DNA of 64,000 nucleotides from positions 6,455,501 through 6,519,500 of the forward strand of contig JAWQUS010000004.1 in NCBI GenBank assembly GCA_036365455.1, given 5' to 3'. The translations under genes were made by a program, and so were the position numbers. This stretch comes from Macrosoma leucophasiata. Taxonomy: Eukaryota > Arthropoda > Insecta > Lepidoptera > Hedylidae. Shown piece after piece: positions 11,813 through 21,371 of the stretch (positions are counted from its first letter, which is position 1; each line of letters starts with the position of its first letter). The notes below the pieces were generated by a model. That model did no database searches. It was given only the letters and a program-made list of their open reading frames with translations, and was not told where the DNA came from.

Positions 11813-12538
11813 GAAAATTTCTTATAGCCCGTATAATTGTAAAATGCGGCATCTATTCATAATACCTATCTCTGTTTACAGATTGTCCTATTGTAAATAT
11901 ATCATAAAGTGCTTATAATAAATAGGCAGACAATCATATTTTAAACAAAAAATAAAAAAGCACCTAGTGACCACTACTTGTGAAATTTAAACAAAATCAT
12001 AGATAGTTAAATGAATCACGGGGTTAAATAAAAAAAATATCTAGCGGTTGATACACGTCTGTTAAAAAATATTACATAGTTAAAACTAAGAGAAACTAAC
12101 TGTTGTGTCTTGCAACTGAAGAAGTAGCAAATACCACAGTTGCAAGACAACAGTTATGCTAATGGAAAAACAACGAAAAAAACTCAAATCGTTATTACGA
12201 ACAAGTGAATAATAAAACAAGATCAATTTATCTGTGGCAATGTGAACAAGAAATGATGCAGTATACACAAACGATTGTGGCTGTGGATGCACATGTTTTC
12301 TATGAAAGATGTGTTCCCAGTTCCGACATATTGGTATCAATTTAAAGATCTTTTTACGGAGAACACGAGTCGCTGACTTAATATAGAAGAAGTTTAATCA
12401 GAAATTATTATCAGAAGAGAAAAATATGAAACCAAGATAGAAAAATATACGAGTAAAATATGAGCATACGAATAATCTAAATTATATTCGTTCATGCAAA
12501 ACAATTTTCTTTAGATGAATCCCTAAACACAACATTAT
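11813..12538. other. no gene seen
   Basis: AT-rich. A short imperfect hairpin (CTGTTGTCTTGCAACTG with its near-complement, about 12100-12154) is the only structure noted. Confidence 0.5.
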
Positions 12539-12661
12539 TTTACTACTAAAGAAAAAATTACCAGTGAAACTTGACTTCGGACAAGGATCGAACCTGCGAC
12601 CTCGAGGTTCGATTACTGCCCGAAGAAACTTTTCTTTGATTTTTTTCTTTTATAGTAAAAG
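12539..12661 (-). repeat. tRNA-like sequence flanked by short inverted repeats
   Basis: On the minus strand CAGGTTCGATCCTTGTCCG looks like a B box plus acceptor of a tRNA-derived repeat, paired with CTTCGGGCAGTAATC. The outer edges TTTTACTACTAAAGAAAAAA and the reverse complement of TTTTTTCTTTTATAGTAAAA are near-identical inverted repeats of about 20 bp. It is related in layout to the tRNA-like modules at 29.9, 55 and 59.6 kb. Confidence 0.45.
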
Positions 12662-12671
12662 AATTATGTGT

Positions 12672-12746
12672 GTAGCGGCAGACAGATAAAGTAATGTGTT
12701 GGTGCCTACGCCCTCGATTCCTAGCACTGCAACTCTACCACCAGTG
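12672..12746 (-). repeat. R1 repeat fragment
   Basis: GGTGCCTACGCCCTCGATTC through CTCTACCACCAGT is the reverse complement of the first part of R1; the rest is absent. Confidence 0.65.
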
Positions 12747-12787
12747 AATGTGATTTTATAATTGTAATCAACATTTGATTTCAATAA

Positions 12788-13096
12788 ACTGCCTCGATGG
12801 CGTAGTAAAAGTGGGCCACTACTGCTACGCTAAGTTCTCGGCTTCGATCCCCGGGTCGGGGAGTGAGTGTTGTTGGGATTTTACAACAGTTTCCCAGAAC
12901 CAACCTCGGAGTTTGGTAATGTGCCCGGTGAGTCAAAGGCTTAAATACCAATTAATAACACATTCACTGTCCCATATGATAGACACATCTTCATTGAAAA
13001 GGTACTTACTAGCCCAACGAGCTTCATCTTCGGCTACATCTTCACTTTCCATCGGGTAAGTTGGTGGTCTAACGTTGGTCTTTACAAATAAAAAAA
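12788..13096 (+). repeat. tRNA-headed SINE
   Basis: The head CTGCCTCGATGGCGTAGTAA carries an A-box-like segment and TTCGATCCCCGGGTCGGG a B-box-like one. The body has CGGAGTTTGGTAATGTGCCC, a hallmark of a common lepidopteran SINE. The 3' part ends CATCGGGTAAG...TACAAATAAAAAAAAG, a LINE-type tail. The order head, body and A-rich tail is that of a Pol III retroposon. An open frame of 94 codons across it is incidental. Confidence 0.65.
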
Positions 13097-13285
13097 AGTG
13101 GTATCTACATGGGACAGGAAACTAGCGAATCGGGTTGTTAATACAAATTAATCCCCTTATTCATAACCGTTTTCTGGCTAAAATGTTGCTAATCTCTCTT
13201 TAAACTTTTGATACGTGTGTATATGCATGCATTTTCAGAAAATTCAATTGATCAAATACTTTGATGAGTATACGACAGTTAAAGG

Positions 13286-13505
13286 CACACCGCGGACACT
13301 CCGCCAAAACTCCATAGAAACGCTTAATTTGGTTTCTATTACACAGACATTAATCAGTGACGTGTATTTACACGCGCACCTGTGTGCGTAGCACGTACAA
13401 AATACCAACTGTCGCCCATAAGAGGGGAAGGGGTTGAGTGATGCGAGCAAATTGGGCGGGACGTCGAAGTGTCCATTCTATACGTAGTATTATTACGTAC
13501 TCTCT
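13286..13505 (-). mobile_element. 8-bp-TSD MITE (family M8), 220 bp
   Basis: Reverse complement of the units at 47025, 62310 and 63606: it starts CACACCGCGGACACTCCGCC and ends TAGTATTATTACGTACTCTCT. It is flanked by GTTAAAGG (13278-13285) and ATTAAAGG (13506-13513), an 8-bp duplication with one mismatch. The termini are only CA or AGAG type with almost no inverted repeat. Short open frames on it are incidental. Confidence 0.6.
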
Positions 13506-13513
13506 ATTAAAGG

Positions 13514-14867
13514 TCAATTGATTTCTAAGATCACAACGGGCACATTGTGATATTACTAGAAGGCAATTGGTGTCACACAAACTAATTGATGTAAATTGAT
13601 TCTACGTTACATTGAAATTTACAATACAACCAAATGTCTTTTGGGTACCAGAACTATCGTCCGGTTATACAAAAACAATGAAATATCGTTTTTATTACCA
13701 CTGCACAAAGTACAAGAAGATTTTGCCCTGACTGTAAATCATCAGTTACGCTTGTTTTCTTTCCATAACCGAATTTCTCTGATACGCACAATATGGCCAT
13801 AAATTATATTTTCTGATTGAGATCTTTATGTACCTATAAATGAAAGTTTCGTTTAATTGCGAATTCATGTTTCCATGCATGCGTAAGCATTGCGTATACA
13901 TACGTGATATAGCGATATGAGCTACGGGGTTCTATGGTTCTATCACAGAGTTTTCATGACTCATGTTGATCCATTCATGTGATATCATTTTACGGTATGT
14001 GGTTACTGTGTTTTAGTAGAAATTCGGATTGTGAATACATAATTCAGAATTTTGTTTTTTGTTTAGTTATCAAAATTTCTGTAACGGTGCTTAACTTGAA
14101 TATTGCAATACCGCAACCGTCTGTAAGGCATGAAAAAAAAACGTAACTATAAAATATTTCTCCAAAGAGCCAGGTAGAGGTACATATCATGCAAGAAGCT
14201 TAATAGCAATTCCCCATTTATGTTTTAGGCGAAATCAAAAAAAAGGATTTTAGACTGACATTCATGGGACACTATTCCAACTCCAGGCAAAACAAAAAGT
14301 TAATTTACACTCCGATCTGAATATCCTTCGCATGATCTAAGCTTTAGCGACCGTAGTATACTATCACCATGCCACCTGCAGCGTCCAATAATATTATAGT
14401 GTTTGCAATTAACGAATGCTGCCGGCACTTGGATAGCTAAACGTGACACACACAATATAGTACGGCTATACGCACGGTCGCTCTTGCATCACACACATGC
14501 ATTTTCACGTGTACAGACACATCTTTACCACAAACAGGCGTTCACCGCGCTCGTGAATTGCAAAGAACAAACCACGTAGGTACCTACTATAAAAGTGTCA
14601 CCTCGGCAGACAAAATGAAAGCATTCCGTACCTGAAACAACGAACAATACATACATTGTTATCAATGTCACAATGAACACATGCTAATGATAAGATAAAC
14701 TGCTTGATCTGCGAGATAGCCGCTTGTTTCAATCGGCCAAACAAAACACTTACAGACATTATTTCTATTTTCAGTAGTTGGGAGAATAATTTTCACATTT
14801 GTGTCATATAACGTAATTGAAACCCGATTTAAGAGCATCACTGTCGTTTTATTTATACCTACTTCCC
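13514..14867. other. no gene seen
   Basis: No open frame above about 70 codons looks coding, and no repeat could be bounded. Confidence 0.5.
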
Positions 14868-15050
14868 TACTAATATTATAAATGCGAAAGTAACTCTGTC
14901 TGTCTATCACCTTTTCACGTCCAAACGACTGAACCGATTTTAATGAAATTTGGTACAGAGATAGAGCTGACTTTGAGAAAGAACATAAGCTACGTAGTTA
15001 TTTATAAAACGACATCCACGCAGACGACGCGGACGGGCAACAGCTATTGT
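14868..15050 (-). repeat. R2-like interspersed repeat, minus strand
   Basis: CTACTAATATTATAAATGCG, AACGACTGAACCGATTTTAA and GACGCGGACGGGCAACAGC are, in reverse, the typical end, centre and start of a short lepidopteran repeat related to those at 931 and 38205. Confidence 0.5.
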
Positions 15051-15204
15051 TAAATAATGGTAATTAATTAATTAATGGTATTTCTAAATAGCTATTGTTT
15101 TCATAAAGTTAGATTGATACACATTTTAATATTCCTAATAATATTTGATCACTCCGCCCACTGCTGGACTGGATAGAGTTTCTATTTTTTATTTCAAACC
15201 TAGA

Positions 15205-15209
15205 TAAAC
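15205..15209. repeat. 5-bp target site duplication, left
   Basis: TAAAC directly precedes the 5' LTR and is repeated at 21367-21371 directly after the 3' LTR. Five base pairs is usual for BEL/Pao integration. Confidence 0.85.
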
Positions 15210-15383
15210 TGTTCGAATTGTATTCAGTACTGGCCATAAATTTATTATACTTCTTTATGTCTGTCTTTTTAAAATGTCAGTCGCAATAAAAATCAGTGCT
15301 AGTGAAAGTGTGTATTTTTTTCATTTCTTGATTTAGTGCTAAACGCCATCAAAACCTACAGTCCACACTCAAAATTATACACA
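15210..15383 (+). repeat. BEL/Pao 5' LTR (174 bp)
   Basis: Starts TGTTCGAATTGTATTCAG and ends AATTATACACA (TG...CA). By direct reading it matches 21193-21366 at every position. The length is at the short end for this group. It contains CAGTCGCAATAAAAATCAG, which includes an AATAAA polyadenylation signal. Confidence 0.9.
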
Positions 15384-15391
15384 TAAAGTTT

Positions 15392-15409
15392 TGGTCCATA
15401 ATCGAGCCG
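15392..15409 (+). other. candidate tRNA primer binding site
   Basis: TGGTCCATAATCGAGCC begins 8 bp after the 5' LTR. The leading TGG fits the complement of a tRNA CCA end. I could not assign the tRNA. Confidence 0.5.
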
Positions 15410-15561
15410 GATAGTACGCAGCAGTGCATAATCTCGACGAGCGACTCACTTCAACAAAAACAACTTTTTTCACATGGACTTTGATGCACCCGGCGGTATA
15501 AGTTTTACTTTGCTATTATAATCAAGTTCAAGACGCAAGATAATATTGTCCATTTTCTACG

Positions 15562-18500
15562 ATGACTTCAGTGGAACAATTAATAGAAACGAATGAAGAA
15601 TTACTTCAATTGTTAGAAAAGGCATTGAGCAATCATAAAAAATGTCCGAAGGCAAGACTGACAAGTGGGTATATACAATCCAAACTAAAATGTGTTCAAG
15701 AATATTGGGACTTGTTTAGAAGTACACATGGAACTTTGATAACCATGACTAACAAACAAAAACGAGACGGGTTGTCATACTTTACGGACGACAGACACAC
15801 ACAGTTCGAGGATGTGTTTTTGGAGTTAAAGGGCGATTTAACCGACAAGTTAGAAAATATCAAGCAGCCGCAACGTCACATCAATGTCGAGAATAGTTCT
15901 TCAGTACAGGAGCCGTCAAATCACTTTGGAGGGGAAATTCATTTACCTAAAATTAATTTACCAACGTTCTCAGGTGCGTACGAGGATTGGCAATCATTTG
16001 AAGACGTGTTTTCATCGCTCATTCATGATAACAAAAGGCTTAGTGACGTACAGAAGTTACACTACTTGAAATCGTGTCTAAAGGGAGAAGCACATAATGC
16101 TATCAAAAACTTTCAAGTCGTAGAAAAGAATTATTGTTTTGCATGGGATACATTGAGAAATAGATATTCGCACAAACGGCTTATAGTGGATGCTATATTG
16201 AAAAGGTTATTTTCTATGAAGAAGATTAATACACAGTCGGCAAGTCAATTAAAATCATTAACAGACAACACAAATGAGTGCATAAGCAGCCTACAAGGTA
16301 TGGATGTTTCTACAGTTTGTTGGGATCCAGTATTGGTGTTTTTTGTTACACAAAAATTGGATCCAGAGACCCATAAGGAGTGGGAAAAATTCGTTAGTAC
16401 AGAATATAACAAAGAGTTACCTTCTTTTAAAAGTTTAATTAATTTTCTTGAAACTTATATTCAAACTTTAGTTTTAATAGCACAACCAGTCACTATGCGA
16501 CACACTAAGGAGCGTTCTTTTCATACTAATTCTGTTCAAATGACTTGTATTTTTTGCAGCAAAAATCACTATTTGTTTAATTGCAAAGACTTTGGTAAAT
16601 TAAATCCTGTTAAGAGAAGGGAGTATGTCAGAGATAATCATTTGTGTTATAATTGTCTTTCATCTAATCACTCAGTTGTTAATTGTAAACAAAAAATATC
16701 TTGTAGGATTTGTAGTAGACGCCATCACTCACTTTTACATTATAATAATATTCATGAGAGGAGAGGGGAGGCCGGGGTTCAGGAGGGTAACAATACAACC
16801 GGGCTGTCTTCTTTACACACAAATGTAAAAGGTGAGCAGCATGATTCACAAGATATTTCAATAGCATCACACTTAGCGTCGGGGCACAACAAGGCACTTT
16901 TAGCCACTGCACTGGTTCCGGTCAGGGGTAGTTCGGGTCAAATCACTATTTTGAGGGCATTAATAGATCCTGGGTCACAGGCATCTTTTATCAGTGAGAG
17001 GGCAGTTCAATCATTGCGACTCAAAAGAACTGGGATAAATGGTACGGTGACAGGTGTAGGTTCAGCAACAACAACAGTCAGTCACGTGGTACAGTTGGAG
17101 GTTTTGTCAAGGTATGATTTGGAATTCAGCCTCCCTGTAAGGGCATATGTGTTAGCATCACATGTGACGACTAGGTTACCGTGCAAATCAATCAAGCCAA
17201 GGGAACATTGGTCACATTTAGAAGGTCTCAACTTGGCTGATCCACAATATTTCATTGCAAGTAAGATAGACATTTTACTTGGAGTTGAAGTATACACAGA
17301 TATAATTAAAAACAATTTAATCAAAGGTCCACCAGGTTCACCATCGGCTCAGGAAACAAGCCTGGGATGGATTTTGTTTGGGAATATTAATAATCAAATA
17401 TCTGAAGGTAGGATTGTAGTAATGCATCATAAACTAGAAGTGGATAGTGACAATTTTTTAAGAAATTTATGGAGTATAGAAGAATCAACAAAGCGGGAAT
17501 TTACTGCTGAAGAAAGGAAGTGTGAAGAGATTTATGTGAACAATTATAGTAGATCAGCGGAAGGTAGATACATAGTCAAGTTACCTTTGAGAGGTTCAAT
17601 AGATGAGATAGGTGAAACAAAGAACATAGCACTGAAAAGGTTTTACCAGTTGGAAAGAAGATTAGAAAAGAGACCACAACTCAAAGATGACTACAGAAAG
17701 GTTATAGAAGAGTATATACAATTAACTCACATGGAAAAAATTCCAGAAGAAGAAAGAGATAAGGAAGCAATATATCTGCCTCACCACGCAGTCATAAAAG
17801 AAGAAAGGAAAACAACCAAGGTCAGGATTGTATTTGATGCTTCATGTAGCGGATCAAACGGTAAATCGTTAAACGACATACTCATGACAGGACCTCGGCT
17901 CCAAGAAGACCTTCGAAATCTTGTCATGAGATGGCGTTTAAAACCAGTTTGCTTCGTCGCTGACATTCAGAAGATGTATAGAATGGTCGAAGTAACAAAG
18001 GAAGATGCAGATTTACAGAGGATTTTATGGAGAAAGAATCCAGACGAAGAAATAGAAGAATACCGTATATTGCGAGTTACATTTGGCACTGCCTCAGCAC
18101 CATATTTAGCGGTCAAGACCTTAATGCAACTAGCCGAAGATGAGGGTAGTGATTGTTCAGAAGCAGCAAGAATAATAAGAGAAGACTTTTATGTTGATGA
18201 CTGTATGAGTGGTAGTTTTACAATTAAGGAAGCTATACAATTAGGCCAAGAAATTACAGATATACTAAAGAAGGGTGGATTTATTTTACAAAAATGGGCT
18301 TCAAATAGTAAGGAGTTTTTAGATGAATTTCAAATTGAAGAAGAAAAGGGGAATGGAGACTCAAATCAATGTACAATTAAAACTTTAGGACTTGTTTGGA
18401 ACATGTCAACAGATTCATTTCAGTATCAATTAAAATTACCTTCTCAACCAGAAATTATTACAAAAAGAAACATTTTAGCAGATATTCAAAGATTATTTGA

Positions 18501-19275
18501 TCCCCTTGGATGGTTAAGTGCAGCTATCATTCCAGCGAAAATACTGATTCAGAAACTTTGGATGGAAAGATTGGATTGGGACGAATATGTAGGAGATAGC
18601 CTTAAGGAAGAATGGTTGAGAATAAGAAGTAGTTTTAAGAATTTAAATCTAGTACAGATCAAGAGATGGATTGAAACAGATAGGAAAGAATTGGATAATA
18701 TCACTCTGCATGGGTTCTGTGATGCGTCAAATAAGGCTTATTGTGCTGTTGTATATTACAGAGTTCAAACTAAAGATGGTAAAATAAAAACTGGTATTGT
18801 GGCTTCAAAGACAAGAGTGGCGCCGGTAAGGCCTATTTCAGTGCCACGCCTTGAGCTTTGTGGAGCAGTTTTATTGGCAAGATTGTTAACTCAAGTTAGA
18901 GAGGCGATGAGATTACCTGTCGAAGGAGTATATGCATGGACAGATTCATCAGTAGTTTTGTCATGGATATGTGGAGATCCATCGAGATGGAAGGTATTTG
19001 TAAGCAATCGAGTGGTGGAAATATTGGACAGTTTAAGCAATTCTCGATGGTTTCATGTACAATCTAAGGAGAATCCTGCGGATATAGGTTCGAGAGGGCT
19101 TGAACTAACAGAATTGATTGGAAACAAACTATGGTGGGAAGGGCCAGATTGGCTAAGAGATCAAGAAATACATTTTTTAAGACTTAATTTGCCCACAGAT
19201 ATAGATAGAAAGAAAATACAAGTTAATTTAAAAATTGAAGAAAAAGACAAGATTAACTTTGAGAATTTTGATTAG
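15562..19275 (+). CDS. BEL/Pao Gag-Pol: gag, protease, reverse transcriptase, RNase H
   Basis: 1237 codons starting at ATG 15562, 178 bp after the 5' LTR. In order: Pao-type gag (about residues 1-310); CCHC zinc knuckles (CIFC at 329, CYNC at 362, then CRIC); aspartic protease with LIDPGSQASF (Asp469); reverse transcriptase with FYVDDCMSG (YVDD 877-880); the Pao-specific region with FDPLGWLS; RNase H with LHGFCDAS (Asp1054) and AWTDSSVVLSWI. It encodes the particle protein and most enzymes needed for element transposition. The frame ends at TAG (19273-19275), and the same frame continues directly into integrase, whereas BEL elements usually carry one uninterrupted Gag-Pol. Apart from this stop the region has no frameshift that I can see. 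LTR identity suggests recent insertion. Confidence 0.93.
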   Translation: MTSVEQLIETNEELLQLLEKALSNHKKCPKARLTSGYIQSKLKCVQEYWDLFRSTHGTLITMTNKQKRDGLSYFTDDRHTQFEDVFLELKGDLTDKLENIKQPQRHINVENSSSVQEPSNHFGGEIHLPKINLPTFSGAYEDWQSFEDVFSSLIHDNKRLSDVQKLHYLKSCLKGEAHNAIKNFQVVEKNYCFAWDTLRNRYSHKRLIVDAILKRLFSMKKINTQSASQLKSLTDNTNECISSLQGMDVSTVCWDPVLVFFVTQKLDPETHKEWEKFVSTEYNKELPSFKSLINFLETYIQTLVLIAQPVTMRHTKERSFHTNSVQMTCIFCSKNHYLFNCKDFGKLNPVKRREYVRDNHLCYNCLSSNHSVVNCKQKISCRICSRRHHSLLHYNNIHERRGEAGVQEGNNTTGLSSLHTNVKGEQHDSQDISIASHLASGHNKALLATALVPVRGSSGQITILRALIDPGSQASFISERAVQSLRLKRTGINGTVTGVGSATTTVSHVVQLEVLSRYDLEFSLPVRAYVLASHVTTRLPCKSIKPREHWSHLEGLNLADPQYFIASKIDILLGVEVYTDIIKNNLIKGPPGSPSAQETSLGWILFGNINNQISEGRIVVMHHKLEVDSDNFLRNLWSIEESTKREFTAEERKCEEIYVNNYSRSAEGRYIVKLPLRGSIDEIGETKNIALKRFYQLERRLEKRPQLKDDYRKVIEEYIQLTHMEKIPEEERDKEAIYLPHHAVIKEERKTTKVRIVFDASCSGSNGKSLNDILMTGPRLQEDLRNLVMRWRLKPVCFVADIQKMYRMVEVTKEDADLQRILWRKNPDEEIEEYRILRVTFGTASAPYLAVKTLMQLAEDEGSDCSEAARIIREDFYVDDCMSGSFTIKEAIQLGQEITDILKKGGFILQKWASNSKEFLDEFQIEEEKGNGDSNQCTIKTLGLVWNMSTDSFQYQLKLPSQPEIITKRNILADIQRLFDPLGWLSAAIIPAKILIQKLWMERLDWDEYVGDSLKEEWLRIRSSFKNLNLVQIKRWIETDRKELDNITLHGFCDASNKAYCAVVYYRVQTKDGKIKTGIVASKTRVAPVRPISVPRLELCGAVLLARLLTQVREAMRLPVEGVYAWTDSSVVLSWICGDPSRWKVFVSNRVVEILDSLSNSRWFHVQSKENPADIGSRGLELTELIGNKLWWEGPDWLRDQEIHFLRLNLPTDIDRKKIQVNLKIEEKDKINFENFD

Positions 19276-20730
19276 TTAGAGGAGCTGACGAGAGTAATAG
19301 TATATAGTAGAAGATTTTTAAATTATAATAAAAATTCAAGTAACATAGACAGACCTATAACAGTGGAAGAACTAGATGAATCATTAAAAACATGCATAAG
19401 GTTAGCACAAAGGGAAAGCTTTGTTGAAGAGATAGATAGAATAACAAACAAGCAGTATGTAAAAAGGAGTAGTAGGCTTAAATCTCTAAATCCATTCTTA
19501 GACAGCAGCAATATTCTCAGGGTGGGCGGCAGATTGAGAAACTCGGATTTAGAAGACGAGTCTAGACATCCTATTATCATGAACAACAAGTCTACTTTAG
19601 CTCATTTAATCATTGCTGATGCACATCAAAGGACATTGCACGGTGGCATACAGCTGATGGTCTGTTACATTAGGTCTAAATACTGGATTCTTGGAATTAA
19701 AAATGCAGTAAAGGCATATTTACATAGATGCATAATTTGTACAAGGCAAAGGGCGGCGATAAGAAGTCAAATCATGGCAGACTTACCTAGGGTTCGCACT
19801 ACTCCTGCACGACCATTCCAGCATAGTGGAGTAGATTTTGCCGGCCCATTGCAAGTTCTAATGACAAGAGGTAGAGGAGCAAAATCAAACAAGGCATACA
19901 TAGCAATTTTTATTTGTATGGTGACCAAGGCCATTCACCTGGAATTGGTAGGCGACCTGTCTTCGGAATCATTTATAGGGGCTTTCCATAGATTCATTGC
20001 ACGCAGAGGAAGGTGTACTCATATATGGAGTGATCAAGGGAGGAACTTCGTTGGGGCCAATAAACACCTGGCAGAAGCATGGAAGAGTACCAACCTTGAA
20101 CTACCAGGTCATTTGAATAATATATTGGCTTCCGAGGGAACACAATGGCACTTCATTCCCCCATACAGCCCCAATTTTGGTGGCCTATGGGAAGCCGGGG
20201 TGAAGTCAGTCAAACATCACCTTCGACGAATTTTAACAGCCAGACTTACTTTTGAAGAAATGTCGACTACACTATGCCAAATTGAGGCATGCTTGAATTC
20301 CAGACCCTTGACACCCATTGACACCACAGACACTGACTTCAAGATACTCACACCAGGTCATTTTCTGATCGGCGAAGCACCGGTCACCATACCTAGTCCA
20401 GATCTTCGCGATCTTAATTTGAATCGTTTATCACGGTGGCAATATGTTCAAAGACTAGTGAGTGAATTTTGGCATCGGTGGCAATCCGAGTATTTATCTA
20501 GGCTTCAAGAACGTCCCAAGTGGTTAAAGCGCATTAAAGAGTTTGAAATAGGTGACATTGTGCTATTAAAAAATGAACAGTTGCCTCCGGGCAAGTGGCC
20601 TCTAGGGCGAATAATTGCTAAACATCCTGGGCCAGACAATGTAACAAGGGTTTACAGTGTAAAATGTTCAAGTGATGTGGTTAAACGTTCCATATCAAAA
20701 CTTTGTTATTTACCTGTAGAGACTAAGTAA
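19276..20730 (+). CDS. BEL/Pao integrase region of Pol, after an in-frame amber codon
   Basis: In the same frame as the upstream Gag-Pol, separated from it by a single TAG. The first in-frame ATG is at 19363, giving 455 codons. Counted from that ATG: a zinc-binding HHCC region around residues 85-130 (DAHQRTLHGG, then CIICTRQRA); catalytic core D158 (SGVDFAGP), D224 (IWSDQGRNF) and E277 (FGGLWEAGV); and a C-terminal segment with EFEIGDIVLLKNEQLPPGKW typical of Pao integrases. Catalytic residues are all present. It would integrate the cDNA into host DNA, but only if the amber is read through or the region is expressed separately. No envelope-like ORF follows before the 3' LTR. Confidence 0.9.
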   Translation, partial: LEELTRVIVYSRRFLNYNKNSSNIDRPITVEELDESLKTCIRLAQRESFVEEIDRITNKQYVKRSSRLKSLNPFLDSSNILRVGGRLRNSDLEDESRHPIIMNNKSTLAHLIIADAHQRTLHGGIQLMVCYIRSKYWILGIKNAVKAYLHRCIICTRQRAAIRSQIMADLPRVRTTPARPFQHSGVDFAGPLQVLMTRGRGAKSNKAYIAIFICMVTKAIHLELVGDLSSESFIGAFHRFIARRGRCTHIWSDQGRNFVGANKHLAEAWKSTNLELPGHLNNILASEGTQWHFIPPYSPNFGGLWEAGVKSVKHHLRRILTARLTFEEMSTTLCQIEACLNSRPLTPIDTTDTDFKILTPGHFLIGEAPVTIPSPDLRDLNLNRLSRWQYVQRLVSEFWHRWQSEYLSRLQERPKWLKRIKEFEIGDIVLLKNEQLPPGKWPLGRIIAKHPGPDNVTRVYSVKCSSDVVKRSISKLCYLPVETK

Positions 20731-21180
20731 CAAAATATTGTTAATTACAATACTTTAGTTTTTTATGTTTGTTTAGTATTTTTGAATGATTAAAAAATAG
20801 TTTCATTTATGTTTTTTGTATACATCTTCACAACTAACATGCAAGTTTATCAATATTGAGTTATAACAATTTTATCAAAAAGATCAAACATTATTTTTCT
20901 ATTGTGTAACTTTGGTTAGGTATAATTACGGCACGTTATGCAATAGGAAATAACTTTGTAATGAAATTCAAAATGTTTAGGTGATTAGTAGGAATAATAG
21001 TTGTCATTAGGTTTTTAGGAATTATTTTTGTTTATGATTTGTGTAAGCATGTTAAGGTTTCAGTCATCTCGCTAATTGATAGAAATGTAACACTGTATTT
21101 GTAGGATTCGAAGCAATTTGTTCAGAACAGATCTAAATGTTTCTTAATGATTGTTTAGCATGTAAAGGACTGTTGTCCTT
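20731..21180 (+). other. BEL/Pao 3' untranslated region
   Basis: AT-rich, with no conserved frame. It joins the integrase stop (TAA) to the polypurine tract. Confidence 0.7.
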
Positions 21181-21192
21181 TGGTGGGCGGTA
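21181..21192 (+). other. polypurine tract
   Basis: TGGTGGGCGGTA lies immediately upstream of the 3' LTR, the expected place for the plus-strand primer of an LTR element. Confidence 0.65.
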
Positions 21193-21366
21193 TGTTCGAA
21201 TTGTATTCAGTACTGGCCATAAATTTATTATACTTCTTTATGTCTGTCTTTTTAAAATGTCAGTCGCAATAAAAATCAGTGCTAGTGAAAGTGTGTATTT
21301 TTTTCATTTCTTGATTTAGTGCTAAACGCCATCAAAACCTACAGTCCACACTCAAAATTATACACA
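21193..21366 (+). repeat. BEL/Pao 3' LTR (174 bp)
   Basis: Same sequence as 15210-15383 by direct comparison. It is followed by TAAAC (21367-21371), the right copy of the target duplication. A 60-codon open frame overlapping it is incidental. Confidence 0.9.
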
Positions 21367-21371
21367 TAAAC

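Noticed and set aside
16679..17324. Minus-strand genes inside the BEL element
   Set aside because: They are shadows of the well-supported plus-strand Gag-Pol frame.
21137..21319. Envelope or accessory ORF after BEL integrase
   Set aside because: The only open frame there runs across the 3' LTR and is 60 codons. No signal peptide or fusion motif; the element has no envelope-like gene.
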